Below are positions 1-10,947 of a stretch of DNA of 64,000 bases, piece after piece. The translations under genes were made by a program, and so were the position numbers. The stretch is taken from assembly GCF_002127325.2 (NCBI RefSeq), contig NC_035435.2:133340904-133404903 (forward strand). Direction: 5' to 3'. The notes beneath the pieces were generated by a model. The model had not been told where the DNA came from, ran no database searches, and saw only the letters and a list, made by a program, of their open reading frames with translations. How positions within the stretch are numbered: the first letter of the stretch is position 1; every line of letters starts with the position of its first letter. The DNA is from Helianthus annuus (taxonomy: Eukaryota > Streptophyta > Magnoliopsida > Asterales > Asteraceae).

Positions 1-598
1 AATCCTGTTGTTGCTGTTGGTCATGAGGCGAGAAGTGATGAGATGGTGTGAAGTACCAATTACATTGGTCAAACCTCGCCTGGTAGCTGTCGGGACCTTG
101 ATAGGGTGTCCCATGAAAGGATGACCCATCAGAGATCTCAATTGGATAGTTGGGAGTACCCCTTGCAGGCTCGACGGGGTCTGTATCCTCGTCCATGTCC
201 ACTGCATTATCTTCAGAAAAGTGATCTTCTGGTCCTAAAGGGTTATACCCTATTGGCTCTTGGACATAATCCGCCGGGTTAAACTGTCCTACGAAGAAAG
301 GTGAAGGATCGCCGTAAGAACGGTGCGAAGCAGATCGCTGGAGAGGTATAAAGGATGGTTGAGGGTTATTGGGATTGTTTTCCGAATCTGGTCCAAACGA
401 ATGACGGTATGAGGGCGTCGAACTGTGCGAGGTGGAATGTCTCGCAGGTTCAAAGAGGTTTCTTCTTCGTCTCTGTGGTTCCTCACTTCTTGTACTGGAA
501 GGAGCTCGCATGTTCGAAGGTCCAGCCTCGTGATCATTGTGAGTAATGATCATTCCTTTGCCTCTTCCTCCTCTTCCTCGTCTGATTGCTGGTGGCAT
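1..598 (-). CDS. Ty3/gypsy gag N-terminal region (element A), cut by window edge
   Basis: From ATG at 598-596 the minus strand stays open for about 199 codons and runs off the window at base 1. The product starts with a basic Arg/Gly stretch (PPAIRRGRGGRGKG), followed by Ser/Pro/Arg-rich and acidic segments with no recognisable enzyme domain. This is how the disordered start of a plant Ty3/gypsy Gag (capsid) protein looks; the capsid core and zinc knuckle would lie beyond the window. Context supports it strongly: a tRNA-iMet primer site and a long LTR lie directly upstream on the same strand. There is no stop or frameshift in 598 bp, so element A is among the younger insertions. The lineage (Tekay-like chromovirus) is inferred from the primer site and LTR length, not from an enzyme domain. 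Confidence 0.72.
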   Translation of the reverse strand, partial: MPPAIRRGRGGRGKGMIITHNDHEAGPSNMRAPSSTRSEEPQRRRRNLFEPARHSTSHSSTPSYRHSFGPDSENNPNNPQPSFIPLQRSASHRSYGDPSPFFVGQFNPADYVQEPIGYNPLGPEDHFSEDNAVDMDEDTDPVEPARGTPNYPIEISDGSSFHGTPYQGPDSYQARFDQCNWYFTPSHHFSPHDQQQQQD

Positions 599-754
599 AT
601 TTCCTGCTTTCAAAACTTTAAATGACAATAAACAATAAAAAGACAAACTGGAATAACAATTCGAATTTGTCCTATGTTCTTGACTAGACTCAAGTATATG
701 CAATTGTGTCATTGAGACTACACACATAAGGATAGTGTTTAATTCACTCAACGT

Positions 755-769
755 TGGCTCTGATACCAA
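755..769 (-). other. Primer binding site of element A (tRNA-iMet)
   Basis: On the minus strand this reads TTGGTATCAGAGCCA, complementary to the 3' end of plant initiator tRNA-Met. It lies two bases downstream of the LTR end, where reverse transcription is primed. The leader from here to the gag ATG (599-754) holds no other recognisable feature. Confidence 0.9.
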
Positions 770-875
770 CCTGTCACACCCTGATTTCCACGTGTCTCAC
801 CGGTGGGCCCGGTGGGGGATTACCGTGACGTAGTTGGCAACAATATAGTCAAACCACACAATATATGAATGCACA

Positions 876-887
876 GCGGAAGCATAA
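876..887 (-). repeat. Conserved LTR block GCGGAAGCATAA (copy 1)
   Basis: This 12-mer lies 104 bp inside the LTR end of element A. The same 12-mer occurs at 5923-5934 in the LTR of element B and at 49240-49251 in an LTR fragment, at similar distances from the LTR end, although the LTRs otherwise differ. Confidence 0.6.
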
Positions 888-3123
888 AGATAATTATATT
901 TCAACCATTGTTTGTAATATCAAATGTATTACGAATAGTCGAAAATGTATCCACAGGGGATCAAATAAAAATATAAGTTTGTTCAACAGACGAAGGCATC
1001 TTAAGCTTGCGAGACTCTTTATGATGCTAAGGAGAATGTCCAGCCAATTACGCACAGTACCTGCATTTAGTCTTTTTGGGAAAATACGCCAGTTTACACT
1101 GGTAAATACATTCAACCGACACTTTTGTAAAATGTTTATTAAAATTGATTTGAATGCACAAGGCACAAACTCTTTTATAACTCGGGAGAATTATTTAAAT
1201 ATATATATAATCTTGTGAACGAATTACACGTTCCTTATGCGTTCAGTAGCCCGGATAAAGTCCGGGTTAAAGATCAATAGACACACCACAGCGACTATTT
1301 ATGCACTGACGAGTGTACGCCTACACTCCGCGCTTAGGTCGTGGCCATTTCGTAAAATGATGCCAGGGATATCCGGGACATGGTCATTAACCCCCCAAAG
1401 GCTTTCAAGTAACAAGACTGTTTAAACGAGCCGATCAAATTTATTCAATTACCCACTCAATCGGTGGAGAATTTGATGCCCGATCAAGCGGTATGCTATA
1501 TACCGTAACCCAAGCCCGTATAACGGAGAATAAGTTAAAAGTATTTACCTTTGCAAGTATAAATCCTTAATCGAAATAAATTGCAGATAGCTTTTACTGG
1601 TCTCCTATTCTGGAACGAAGGTTTAAAATAACCTATTAGAATCCTAACGGGTCTTTAATTTAGCCGTAGCTTAGACCGGTCAGTTTCAACGGATAGTTAC
1701 GGTTTAATCGCGTGAAAGGCGAAAACCGGGTTTTGGGGTATAATAATCACACTCTCGATTTTGGGGTCAAAACAATATGGTTTGACCCGTTTCGGCTAGT
1801 TTATGTAAACTAGTTACATAAGCCGAACCGTGCGCGCAAAAGGCGCAACGGGTAACCGTAAGAGTCCTACACTGTTTTCCTAAGTCAATATGCTTTAAAG
1901 AGGTTGTGGTATCTGTAGGATACCTTCCATAATGCCCGTAATGAGTTTAAGTTCATATTATGCCCCGTAGGGGTATTTCGGTCTTTTTAAAGATTATAAA
2001 AGAGGTTTCTGAGTTCTACAGGATATCTGAGTTTCCCGAACAGTTTATAAAGTCTAATATACTTTATTTATTATTTAAAATCAGTAGCAACTGGAATCGG
2101 GTCAAAAGACCTTGTAGAACTCAAGTTATGGCCGAAAAGGGTATATTCGGTATTTACCGAACTGTTGCCGTAACCGCAGGTTATGAGCAGGTTAAAAATA
2201 ATTAAAACTCTTTAACAATCCCAAAATATTATTTTACATCAGTGTGTAAAAGGTTTGGTGTCGAAATCTGGGTTTAGATAGGCGTTATGCTAATTGCGCT
2301 ATTAAATTACTAAAGTTTCCGTAATTTACGCTATTTAGCATAACTCCTATTCTGGACCTCGGATTGACGTGAAATTTTAGGGACACGCTTAGAAATCAGT
2401 AACTAAGGTTATGGTTCTTTCACATGTCCGAAATTCTCGTTTTAAATTAAAAAGGGCGTTACGGTCAACTTTTAAGCATTTAACGGAAATGTGTAAAAGA
2501 CTCGGACAACAACGAACCGGTCACAGAGGGTTATACCATCATGTAACCTGGTCCTAAGAGAGTCCTAAGGCATATCTAAATCATGCTTTAACGGGTCAGA
2601 ACTGAAGTCAATGCAAAAGTCAAAGCTTTGCGACTTTCGGCTCCGAACCGGGTCAAAACAGTAAATGGTCGGATCAAACAAGCTTAGACTAGTTAATATA
2701 CTTATTATCATGTTTTATGAGTGTTTAAACAGGTTACACATCATCTACATTACTGATTATGCATTAAATCGCAAAATGGCATTTCTGTTGACTTTTTCTA
2801 AGCACGTTTGACTCGATATTTGGACTAGTTAGAGTGGGAATCAGATGGTGCCCTTTTAGGGGTTTAAAGCCCACATGATTACCATCATATAACTATCTTT
2901 GATTCGACAAACCACTGGACCATTTGTGATTTATCGCAAATTCAATCGTTAATTACGACGGATTGACCTTTAAGCTAAACTATGCATAAACTAAGCCACA
3001 AAAGGGTAGACACACTTACAGAAGCTTGGTGCACGACTATGGATGGCTTGGTCCTGCTTTAGAGCTCCAGAAGTGATCAAGAGTGCAAGAGAAAGGTGTG
3101 AGGAACTTGTTGCCACAATGTGG

Positions 3124-3134
3124 CCTTTTATAGG
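3124..3134 (-). promoter_or_regulatory. Candidate TATA box of LTR A
   Basis: The minus strand reads CCTATAAAAGG, a good plant TATA box pointing toward the gag gene and placed about 690 bp into the LTR, a normal U3/R position. The start site cannot be fixed from sequence alone. Confidence 0.5.
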
Positions 3135-3308
3135 CAATGAAGATGCATAGGATCATCACAACAAGGCCTACAAGTGTCCCTTGATGATCAACAACTGTCC
3201 CTTAGTGCTAGGGAGTGATTAGGGGTCGCCCATATCTCTGGAAAATCTTTACATTAATGATTTACCGTTTACAACAGCCAACAGCCAACTTTCTGTCGCT
3301 GGGCGTCA

Positions 3309-3346
3309 CTTACGGACCGTATGGCATGGCCCTTGCGGTCCGTAAG
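3309..3346. repeat. Inverted repeat in LTR A
   Basis: Arms CTTACGGACCG (3309-3319) and CGGTCCGTAAG (3336-3346) are perfect 11-bp inverted repeats around a 16-bp loop. A degenerate third copy of the motif follows about 35 bp further on. Confidence 0.65.
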
Positions 3347-3816
3347 CCTTTGGCGGAAACAAGTTTACCCTTTCGCCACCTTACGATCCGTAAGGCAGGA
3401 CCCTTACGGGATGATTTGAATGGTCAACTGCAATACATGATTTTTGAATCTGGAACAAGTCAGTATGAGGCCCTTTTTAACCCATGCTTGGTCAGTTATC
3501 ATAATGAATCATGGGTTTGCACCAAGATGGGCTTTATGAACAATTATTTGTATTGCATTATTTTCTTAGGATCCAAATTAGCAATTTGGACATCCTTGGT
3601 TAATAGTAATTACCGGATTAAGACATATTAGATGCTTATTAATTATGCTTAGGGTCTTGGGATTTATAATGAAGAAGTCGCTCAGAGGTAAAAATTAACA
3701 TGTCGACATGTTCAAAAATCCTACCGTACATTTTAATTACATCCGGGTTTACAATACTTTTGTCGTATGCAACACGTGTCATTTATTTATTGGACACAAA
3801 ATTCCGAGGTGTTACA

Positions 3817-5446
3817 AATACGAACAATCTTCTCTTTGCATAGGATCTCTGCTTGCTGTTGGGATAACCAATCCATCCCAATGACGATGTCGAAACTACC
3901 CAAAACTATAGGAATGAGATTGATGGAGAAGGTCTGACCAGCTAAAACGAGCTTACAACCTTTAACTACGTGTGTGGCCTCTAGACTTTTACCATTTGCT
4001 AATTCTACGACATGCTTGGTGTTTAAAGGAGTTGGTGTATGTTTAAGCATTTGACTAACTTTTAAAGACACATAACTGGTATCCGCACCCGAATCAATTA
4101 ATACAGTAACATAAGAGTCGTCGAGAAAGAACTTACCCATCACCGCGTTAGGATCATACCTTGCATCACCCTGACCAATCACGAACACGCGGCCCCGGGC
4201 GTCATTGTTTCCATTGTTTCCCCCGTTGCTATCCCCATTGTCGTTCCTATTTCCATGGTCGTGGTTCTGATTCTGGTTCCAGTTCAACTGTGGACAGTGT
4301 CTCTTGTAGTGATCTTTAGCACCACACTGAAAACATCCTCTAAAACTCTGTTGTTGCTGCTGATTCTGTGGAGCTTGAGGCTGCTGCTGTTGTTCCTGGT
4401 TTGCAGGACGTGAGTTTCGGCAATCCTTGGCTTCATGATCCATCTTGAGACACCTCTGACAACGACCCTTGTTGCACTGACCACTGTGGTGCCTATTGCA
4501 TCTGTTGCACCTTAGGTGATTTCCTCGATATCCACCCTGCCTGTGACTACCAGAAGACTGCTGACCGGGGCTCTGGTAGTCATCTGTCTTTCGTTGCTGC
4601 GCCTGGGATTGAACCGAAGTCGAACCCTTGCTGGAGGTTCCATCCTATTTTCTCTTGTTGTCACTAGGAGCACAAGTTGTAGCAGCATTAACACTTTTCG
4701 GTAGTTTGTTTTGTTCTACCGCCTGGTCTGTGAGACGATGAGCAAGCCAAGTGACTTGCTGGATAGTGCCAAGATTAGCCGCGGTCACATGACTCTGAAT
4801 TTCTGGCACCAGACCCTTGAGATACAGCTCGATACGTTTGGTGGGAGGGTCTACCATAGTGGGACACAATGTGGCTAATTCGTTCGATCTCTTCATATAA
4901 GCCTCAATCTCCGACCCAGTCATCTTGAAGTTGAGAAACTCCACCTCTAGTTTGTGCATGTTATCCCGACTGCAAAACTCTTCCTTAATTAGATCCTTGA
5001 AGTTGTTCCAAGGGCATTAGCAGCTGCCAGCCCTAACATTTGAACCTGTGCCTTCCACCAGGTTAACGTGGCACCTTCGAGTGTTCCAGCAGCAAACTTT
5101 ACCCTACGAGCCTCAGGGCATTCATACATCTCGAAGTCAGATTCAAGCCTCTCGAACCAATGGAGGAGGCCTACAACTCCCTCAGTACCACTGAAGGTAC
5201 TAGGTCGGCAATCCATGAAGGTTTTGAACGTGCCTACGGGTGGCTGAGCGTTCTGACCTGTTGCGCGAGAAAGATAAGACAAAGTTAAGCGCGAGAGTTG
5301 GGTCACGAGAGTGGGATCTAACATCCTAGGATAGGTTTGGAATATCAGGTTATACCTCCTGCCTGAGCAGCTGCAAGTGCTGTCGTAACTTGCTCATTGA
5401 TAAGAGCCGTCAACTGGGCTTGTGTTAGGTTCACGAGTCCACTCAT
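3817..5446 (-). pseudogene. Ty3/gypsy gag-protease relic (element B)
   Basis: Reading from ATG at 5446 the minus strand carries a decayed gag-pro: a short start (MSGLVNLTQAQ), a capsid core with FSGTEG...LLHW and ATLTWWKAQ (about 5240-5030), a second core block with GSEIEAY and VPEIQSHVTAANL (about 4920-4780), two CCHC zinc knuckles including CFQCGAKDHYKRHC near 4340, and a retropepsin-like protease with the active-site motif IDSGAD near 4100. Several stops and frameshifts break the frame. Reverse transcriptase and integrase are missing because LTR A is inserted at 3816/3817; they may survive on the other side of element A outside the window. The capsid sequence is of the chromovirus type common in plants. 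Confidence 0.88.
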
Positions 5447-5749
5447 GATCTTCACAAGTAAGAGAACACAAGTGAGAAGCGCGTCGTGTCAGTACGCAAG
5501 TGTGTAATGACAGAAGAGTGTGAGCAAACAAGGTTTCAAATAGTAGTTGTTACGTTATCTAAGCATACCATGAGCAATGTTCTATGTATCTAACAAGTAG
5601 GTAATATAAACAGGAATAGTATCACCTATAGTGTCGAGTCTTGCACGTGGAGCGAAGCGTCGTTGTGGATCGTTGAGCACTGTTCAGGTTATAGTCTGGT
5701 TTTAACAAAAACTTTTTCCCCTTATTAAAACCAAGTTCACTATAACCAA

Positions 5750-5764
5750 TGGCTCTGATACCAA
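5750..5764 (-). other. Primer binding site of element B (tRNA-iMet)
   Basis: The minus strand reads TTGGTATCAGAGCCA, identical to the primer site of element A, two bases from the LTR end at 5767. The leader 5447-5749 between it and gag has no gene. Confidence 0.9.
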
Positions 5765-5922
5765 TCTGTCACACCCCCAAAATCCACACGCGGAGTATCA
5801 CCGCTTGGAGGCGTGACTGACCAGGATCAAGCCACCAATCATATTGAACAATGTAAGTAGTAACCGTAATTCAATCAAACAATATGAAAGGCGTTCAAAA
5901 CCAAAACATAGTTAAGTGTTTA

Positions 5923-5934
5923 GCGGAAGCATAA
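5923..5934 (-). repeat. Conserved LTR block GCGGAAGCATAA (copy 2)
   Basis: The same 12-mer as at 876-887, here 156 bp inside the LTR end of element B. Confidence 0.6.
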
Positions 5935-7306
5935 TTGTAAAACCCAATGTAAGTATTAAGTACGAAATAAAGTAATGTATTTAGCATGGCACACACTGCC
6001 ATGTCGCACAACGACCGCACCACCCTGTGCAAGCTCCATGAGTACCTAACGACCTGCAAGGCATGTAACAACGAATCAACAACAAAGTTGAGCGAGTTCA
6101 CAATGGGTTGCTTAGTTATAGCATTCGTTTCGTAAATCGTATGTTCGTTTGTAACCCATGTTTCGTGTTAATTAGTATCGCGGTCTCCCAGACATGTTGC
6201 GAAGATTAGTGGGGGCTTCCCATGTATTACTAGACCACGCGTATCGACTGCTACGAAAATGTAGGAGGTGCCCTAAGTCAATGTCTATCAGCATTGACCC
6301 TTTGCCCATACTCCATTAGTACACGCCCGTTCGGACGACACGGTGTGAGGTTTGTTAAACCTAATAGCGCTATCTACTAATGACCCGCTCGCCATAGGCC
6401 TCGGCGATTAAGTCGATAAATGAGGGACTTCAATTGATAGAGTTGATGGTCTTATTGTCGTGTACGTAGGTTTTACGTACGTGCCCTTCAATCCGAGGAC
6501 AGTAGTAAGTAGTTTAATAGTAGTGATAGTTCGAGTAGTTATTCAATCCCATTCCCAACCCCTGGGAATCCCATGCCTTGGAAAGAGTGTGAACTCACCT
6601 TGGTTTGCTCGGTATGCTAAACTATGTTCTCAAAAATAATCAGTCACGACCTATAGTACGCACGTATACACAATCAGTTTCGTTCGTAATGACTCGTATG
6701 TAAATCTAACATCATATATTGCTTGGCAGTTAACCTCATGTATCACGTAAGCAATTAATCAATTTCATGCAATTCATGCTTCACATTCACATAAGTGTCT
6801 TTCTCAGTTTGCTATAACATGGTTATTCATTAGTATGCTTGACAGGGTAAACAGTATTAACAAAGTTAGCAATTTAGAAGGATTTCCATACATAACAGGA
6901 ATAATAAACTAACACAGCTAATTAACTAACAGAATTAATTAACAGAGTTAACAAAAGTTACCCACTTAACAGAGTGACATACATGAGTCTAACAAAGTTA
7001 GTAAGGTTAACTGAGTTAATAACTTAACTCAGTTAATAGGTTAAACATAGTTACGTACTTAACAGAGTTATATACGTAACTCAACAAAGTTAACAACTTA
7101 ACAGGTTTAACCACTTAACAGACATAACAGTTGGGCCGAAATCAACTTTGTGAAGAAAACACTTGGGCCGAAATCCCTTGGGCCGAAATCCTTTGTTGGC
7201 GAAAACACTTGGGCAACGAAATCCCAAAGTGTTTACGTCAAGGTAGTGTTTTCGTGGGGAGGGGTTTTGGTTTTCGTCAGACATAAGGGGTGACGAAAAC
7301 ACCTTA

Positions 7307-8091
7307 GGGTCTGTTTGGTACGGGGTAATGGAATGAACGGAGGAATGGAATGGACGAGGTAATGGAATGGACGAGGGAATGCAATGGATCATTACCATTC
7401 CATGTCTTGTTTGGTTACCATGTGTGAATGGAATGAGTTATTATTGTGTATTGTTCGGTAGGCAAGAAAAACGGAGTAATAAAATTAGCGGTAAGTGGTG
7501 GTGGTGGTGGTGGTCGGTGGTAATGATTGTGGGTGGTTATAGGTGGCGGTGGTGGGTGTCGGCAGCGACGATGGGTGGTGGTGGTGGGTGGCGGTGCGGC
7601 GGCGACGACGGCGAGTGGTGGTGGTGGCAAGGTGGTCGTTGGTGGTGGGTGGCAGCAGAGGTGGCGGTTGGTGGCGGCAGTGGCGGTTGGTGGTGGCGGT
7701 GGTGGTGGCGTTGACGATGGTGGTGGGCGGCGGTGGCGGCGAGTGTCGTTAGCGGTTGGTCGCATCTGTGGGTGATAACGGTGGCGAGTGGGTGGCGGCG
7801 GCGGTGGCTGTCGGGGTGAGGTGGTGGCGGGTGGCGGCGATGGCGTCGGTGGTGGGTGGTGGTGGTGGCGGGTTGTGGCGAAGGTGGTGGATTGTGGTGT
7901 TGTTGATGAATGATGCAAGAGAGGATGGAATGGAAAAAAAACATGGGGGTTGGAAGGAATGATTTTGAGGGAATGGAATGCATTTTGGAATGGGTGATTC
8001 CATTCCATTGACCAACCAAACACCCTTTTCTTCATTCCCTCGTAATCATCCATTCCATTCCACCTCTCATTCCTGCATACCAAACACTACC
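7307..8091. mobile_element. TTA-flanked MITE with GGT-rich core (785 bp)
   Basis: Termini GGGTCTGTTTGGTA and, on the opposite strand, GGTAGTGTTTGGTA are imperfect terminal inverted repeats, followed inside by repeated ATGGAATG words at both ends. Flanks are TTA at 7304-7306 and 8092-8094, a 3-bp duplication typical of PIF/Harbinger-type (Tourist) elements. The core (about 7490-7900) is GGT/GGC-rich low-complexity sequence. Long open frames across the core are compositional and not genes. The insertion site is the loop of a palindrome in LTR B. Confidence 0.82.
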
Positions 8092-8746
8092 TTAGTGTTT
8101 TCGTCTGACTCTAGTGTTTTCATGGTCCATGTGTTTTCGCTGGTAACCTCATCATCATCAACAGTAGTTACAAGTTCCCAAAACCCTAAATAATTCTAAC
8201 AGTTGCATGATCAGTCATCAACGAATCATTTAATCAAATCATCCGTTCATTCATGGACAATCACACACACACTTGATTATATCATTAGATTGTAAAGATC
8301 TTTAATATACAAATCAATAACAGTTTGCAGATTAAACATATATAATCATCACGTACATCATCACCACTATCATAGATTATCAGTTTTAGTTATCATAGAA
8401 TAACACAGTGGATGACAGCTAGTCTTCTTAGCGTACAGTTTATAATACAAATCTTATTGTAAACAAACCCTAATTCATGTGAATCTACGATTATCAGTCT
8501 ATAACAGAAAGATCAAACATCAGCCCGTAATAGCAAGACACTAACCGTATCGACGCTTTAAGCGAAGGAGATCTCGAGTGCTGGCAATTCTGCCGTCGGG
8601 TTTCAAGGAGAGAATGATAGAAAGTGAGAGGTGAGGTGATTAGGGTTTTTGCCGAATGAACTAATACGTAGAAGTGAGAACAAAACCTTAAACAGGTTGC
8701 TACTGGGCCAAAGGCCCATATGTTGATTTCGTCGGCCCATAGTGGA

Positions 8747-8768
8747 CGAAAACACCTTAGTGTTTTCG
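8747..8768. repeat. Short hairpin in LTR B
   Basis: Arms CGAAAACAC (8747-8755) and GTGTTTTCG (8760-8768) flank the loop CTTA. It is an unoccupied copy of the palindrome that the 785-bp MITE has entered at 7294-7303 / 8095-8103. Confidence 0.8.
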
Positions 8769-9147
8769 CCAACATGGTTGTTTTCGTGGGTGGAGGTGTG
8801 CTTTCGGCTAGGAAGTGATTTCTGTCATGGCACCACTTTGTTGTTCTTAATTGCACAACATATCATCAATACAAAGCATGCTATTTACACAACAACATAT
8901 ACACAACATATTATCCATACAAAGCATGCTATCTACACATCAACATATATAAAAACCACTGTGATACACACCAAATATAAATATAGAACAACGCTTAGTG
9001 AACAGTTATCAAATCAAGTAGAGACCTTGAAACTCGGGTTGTCACATTATCCCCAACTTGAAAGAAACTTCGTCCCGAAATTTAGCACGCGGTTACTGAG
9101 GAAGCTAGTTAAGTTTGTGTGGTTTACTGGTTTTCCTGGGGTGTCAC

Positions 9148-10129
9148 AGGGGGATATTCTGCTTCCCTTAGGGCGCACTCTTCTTCATCGAGCTCGGCGT
9201 CGTCGTTTAAATTAATGTGACATCTCGCGTCCGAGCCGCCGACGTTAAAACTACCGGTCTCCGAGGTTTTTTGACGTTTTGCCATTTCAACCTTATTCGG
9301 AACCGGCGCCCACTTTGGGGCCTTTCGCATAACTTTCCAAGCCCGAACGTGTGGGAACGCGGTTTTATGATTCGTCTTGTATTTTTCCAATGCTGCTTTG
9401 AAGACATCCTCGTCGCTCATCCCACTACGGCGCCCACTTGTTTATATTTGTTTATATTCCTCCGAAAACCGGTTGACGACCCCACTCATCTTTCGCCACT
9501 TCGAAGATACCGAGTCGAGATCTCGATATGGTCCTTCTTCCATTAGCTCAAGAAACTTCGCCAACACCGATTTCCAAAACCCCTCACCGGTTTGATTGTT
9601 ACCTATATTCGACAAAAATATATATTACAAGAAATTAAAAAAATAATATTAAAAAGTATATAATAGAAAAAATTCCAAGGTTAACTTTACGTACCTTTAA
9701 CGGGGTGTGTGGATGAGCCTATAAGCCTTCGCTAAGGCTTCCTCCTCGAGTTGCGTCTACTGTTTCGGCTTCAGTTTCGAAGGTTGGCTTTGGTCAACCG
9801 CAACTTGCTTTCCTTTTTTTCATTTGGATGTTTGCGGTTGGGTCTCGGGAACGACTTCAACGACATCTTCATCGGGAACTATTGGTTGAGAAGTTTGAAG
9901 GGGTTGCGATGGTTGGGAAGGTTGAACGGATTGCATGTTAAAAGGGTTACGCATCATCAAGTTTTGTAAGGCTTGAGTTTGTTGCGTACTCGAAAAAAAA
10001 GTCCGGAGAATTTTGGAAACCTGCAAAAGCGGTGGCGGAAAATTGAGATAAAGGATTCGGTTCCATTGTGGGATAGTACCCGGGCACGGAAAATACATTC
10101 GGGTTTAGATTCGGGTTGAATGGATCCAT
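9148..10129 (-). pseudogene. PIF/Harbinger ORF1 (SANT/NAM-associated-like) pseudogene, copy 1
   Basis: The minus strand starts MDPFNPNLNPN near 10129, runs through a Gln/Pro-rich segment (about 10098-9820), then a trihelix/SANT-like core: EGFWKSVLAKF, YRDLDSVSSKWRKMSG (about 9590-9480), and SDEDVFKAALEKY followed by KAPKWAPVP (about 9420-9290). In plants this ORF1 protein partners the Harbinger DDE transposase for DNA binding and nuclear import. An intron-like AT-rich gap with a splice donor near 9694 lies between exons. Frameshifts near 10010 and stops near 9710 and 9440 make it a pseudogene. It ends abruptly at the LTR boundary near 9147, so the C-terminal coiled coil is displaced out of view. 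Copy 2 at 21180-25317 shows the complete layout. Confidence 0.8.
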
Positions 10130-10466
10130 TGTAGAAGAATGTTTTATAAAAAAAAAGAAGGTTTTAAAAAAGTTGAGAGAGAGATGGGGTTGTAGTGGGT
10201 GAAAAATTGTGTAAAAGTGTTGAATTTATGTAAAATTTGGTTGAATTTTGGGGTAAATTTGAAATATGACCGTTTGAATTAATTATGGAGATTATTTATT
10301 ATTTTTTTTTAAACGGTCAAATGTGGGGAAATGGGCTTTTTTGTCCTTTTGTGAAGCGTCCACAACGTCTCCAACTCGACGGAGACGACGAAGCTGGGGG
10401 GCGGGGCGGTGTGTGGAACGGCGCCGGACCAGAACAAAGCGGGGGCGGACCCCATACCTCGCAGCA
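10130..10466 (-). mobile_element. Terminal region of Harbinger copy 1 (upstream of its ORF1)
   Basis: The segment from the ORF1 start to 10466 is the promoter-side end of the element. The end reads CCCCATACCTCGCAGCA in plus orientation, resembling the GGTATGG-type terminus of the transposase element at 11190-12992, and is followed by TTA at 10467-10469. The related unoccupied repeat at 26941 reads TTAGATTTACACT where this copy reads TTAGATTGACACT, so the boundary is independently supported. The other terminus lies beyond the nested retrotransposons, outside the window. Confidence 0.65.
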
Positions 10467-10470
10467 TTAG

Positions 10471-10947
10471 ATTGACACTGTGGTGAGTTTGACCAAATTA
10501 AACATGCATAATGCACTAATATGATGAATGATATGTTTTTGTTCGACAGACGAGGTTGCTCATATTCAACAATCCAGTGTGGTTGACTTCATTTAGGGGC
10601 TGTTTGGTAGCCTCTTAATGACCATTCAGATGCTACCTTTTAATGGTTTAAAACCTCTGAATGAATAAGAGGTAACCTCAAGTCTGAATAGTAAATCATC
10701 ACATGTCACATTCTTCTACCTTCTCTTTGATAAAATTCTTAATGGTTCCATTAAGAAATAGCCTCTTAATGACCATTCAAAGGCTACCAAACAGCCTCTT
10801 AGCAAATCCAGTATGAATAAATTAAAGTATATATTTAAAATGTCTTACACATTCTTATAGTTATCTTTTAAAAATCACATTTTATTTTATTTTTTATTGG
10901 ATTGTAGCTAACTTCATGAGCCTATAAACATTATATGAAATATGTTT
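10471..10947. repeat. Dispersed repeat, copy 1 (carries a MITE and adjoins Harbinger 1)
   Basis: Apart from the MITE at 10596-10798 this stretch aligns with 26941-27241: TGAGTTTGACCAAATTAAAC, the GTGG/ATGG-TTGACTTCA segment, and GTAGCTAACTTCATGAGCCT are shared in the same order. The similarity fades just after ACATTATATGAAA in both copies. No coding potential is seen. It is either a segmental duplication or two copies of an unclassified mobile element. The stretch 10948-11189 has nothing recognisable. Confidence 0.75.
10596..10798. mobile_element. TTA-flanked MITE (203 bp)
   Basis: Termini GGGGCTGTTTGGTAGCC and, inverted, GAGGCTGTTTGGTAGCC extend with a few gaps into shared AATGACCATTCA / TGAATGGTCATT words. 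TTA flanks it at 10593-10595 and 10799-10801. The paralogous site at about 27080 reads TTCACCTAGCAAATCC with no insert, which fixes both ends. Confidence 0.92.

Larger units (their letters stand above)
772..3816 (-). mobile_element. 5' LTR of Ty3/gypsy element A (3045 bp)
   Basis: In plus orientation the LTR starts TGTCACACC and ends GGTGTTACA, so the termini are near-perfect short inverted repeats with TG...CA ends. The primer site adjoins its low end, so the element reads leftward. It interrupts the gag-protease relic of element B: B's minus-strand frame runs across 3817 and meets a stop at 3787 inside this LTR. The outer flanking five bases are AATAC (3817-3821); the matching target duplication would be outside the window. 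A 3-kb LTR with an iMet primer site fits Tekay/Del-type chromoviruses. No host gene is seen in it. Confidence 0.85.
5767..9147 (-). mobile_element. LTR of Ty3/gypsy element B, with a nested MITE
   Basis: In plus orientation it begins TGTCACACCCC and ends at 9147 in GGGGTGTCACA, so its ends are matching inverted repeats. A competing right boundary lies at 9046 (GGGTTGTCACA). Just outside that point, 9047-9090 reads on the minus strand like the pol 3' end plus polypurine tract of such elements (GGGACGAAG..., then AAGTTGGGGATAA). The segment 9047-9147 may thus be a scrap of a deleted element or a tandem LTR junction. The LTR holds many GTGTTTTCG / CGAAAACAC motifs and the MITE 7307-8091. No host gene is seen. 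Confidence 0.72.

Noticed and set aside
7415..8083. Long open frames on both strands, rich in His/Pro or Gly/Trp, across the first MITE core
   Set aside because: All six frames are open because the DNA is GGT/GGC repeat. There is no domain, and the frame lies within a MITE with defined ends.
9047..9147. A separate short element or promoter between LTR B and the Harbinger ORF1
   Set aside because: The sequence reads as pol-end plus polypurine tract of the same retrotransposon class, so it is best treated as part of the B insertion with an uncertain boundary.
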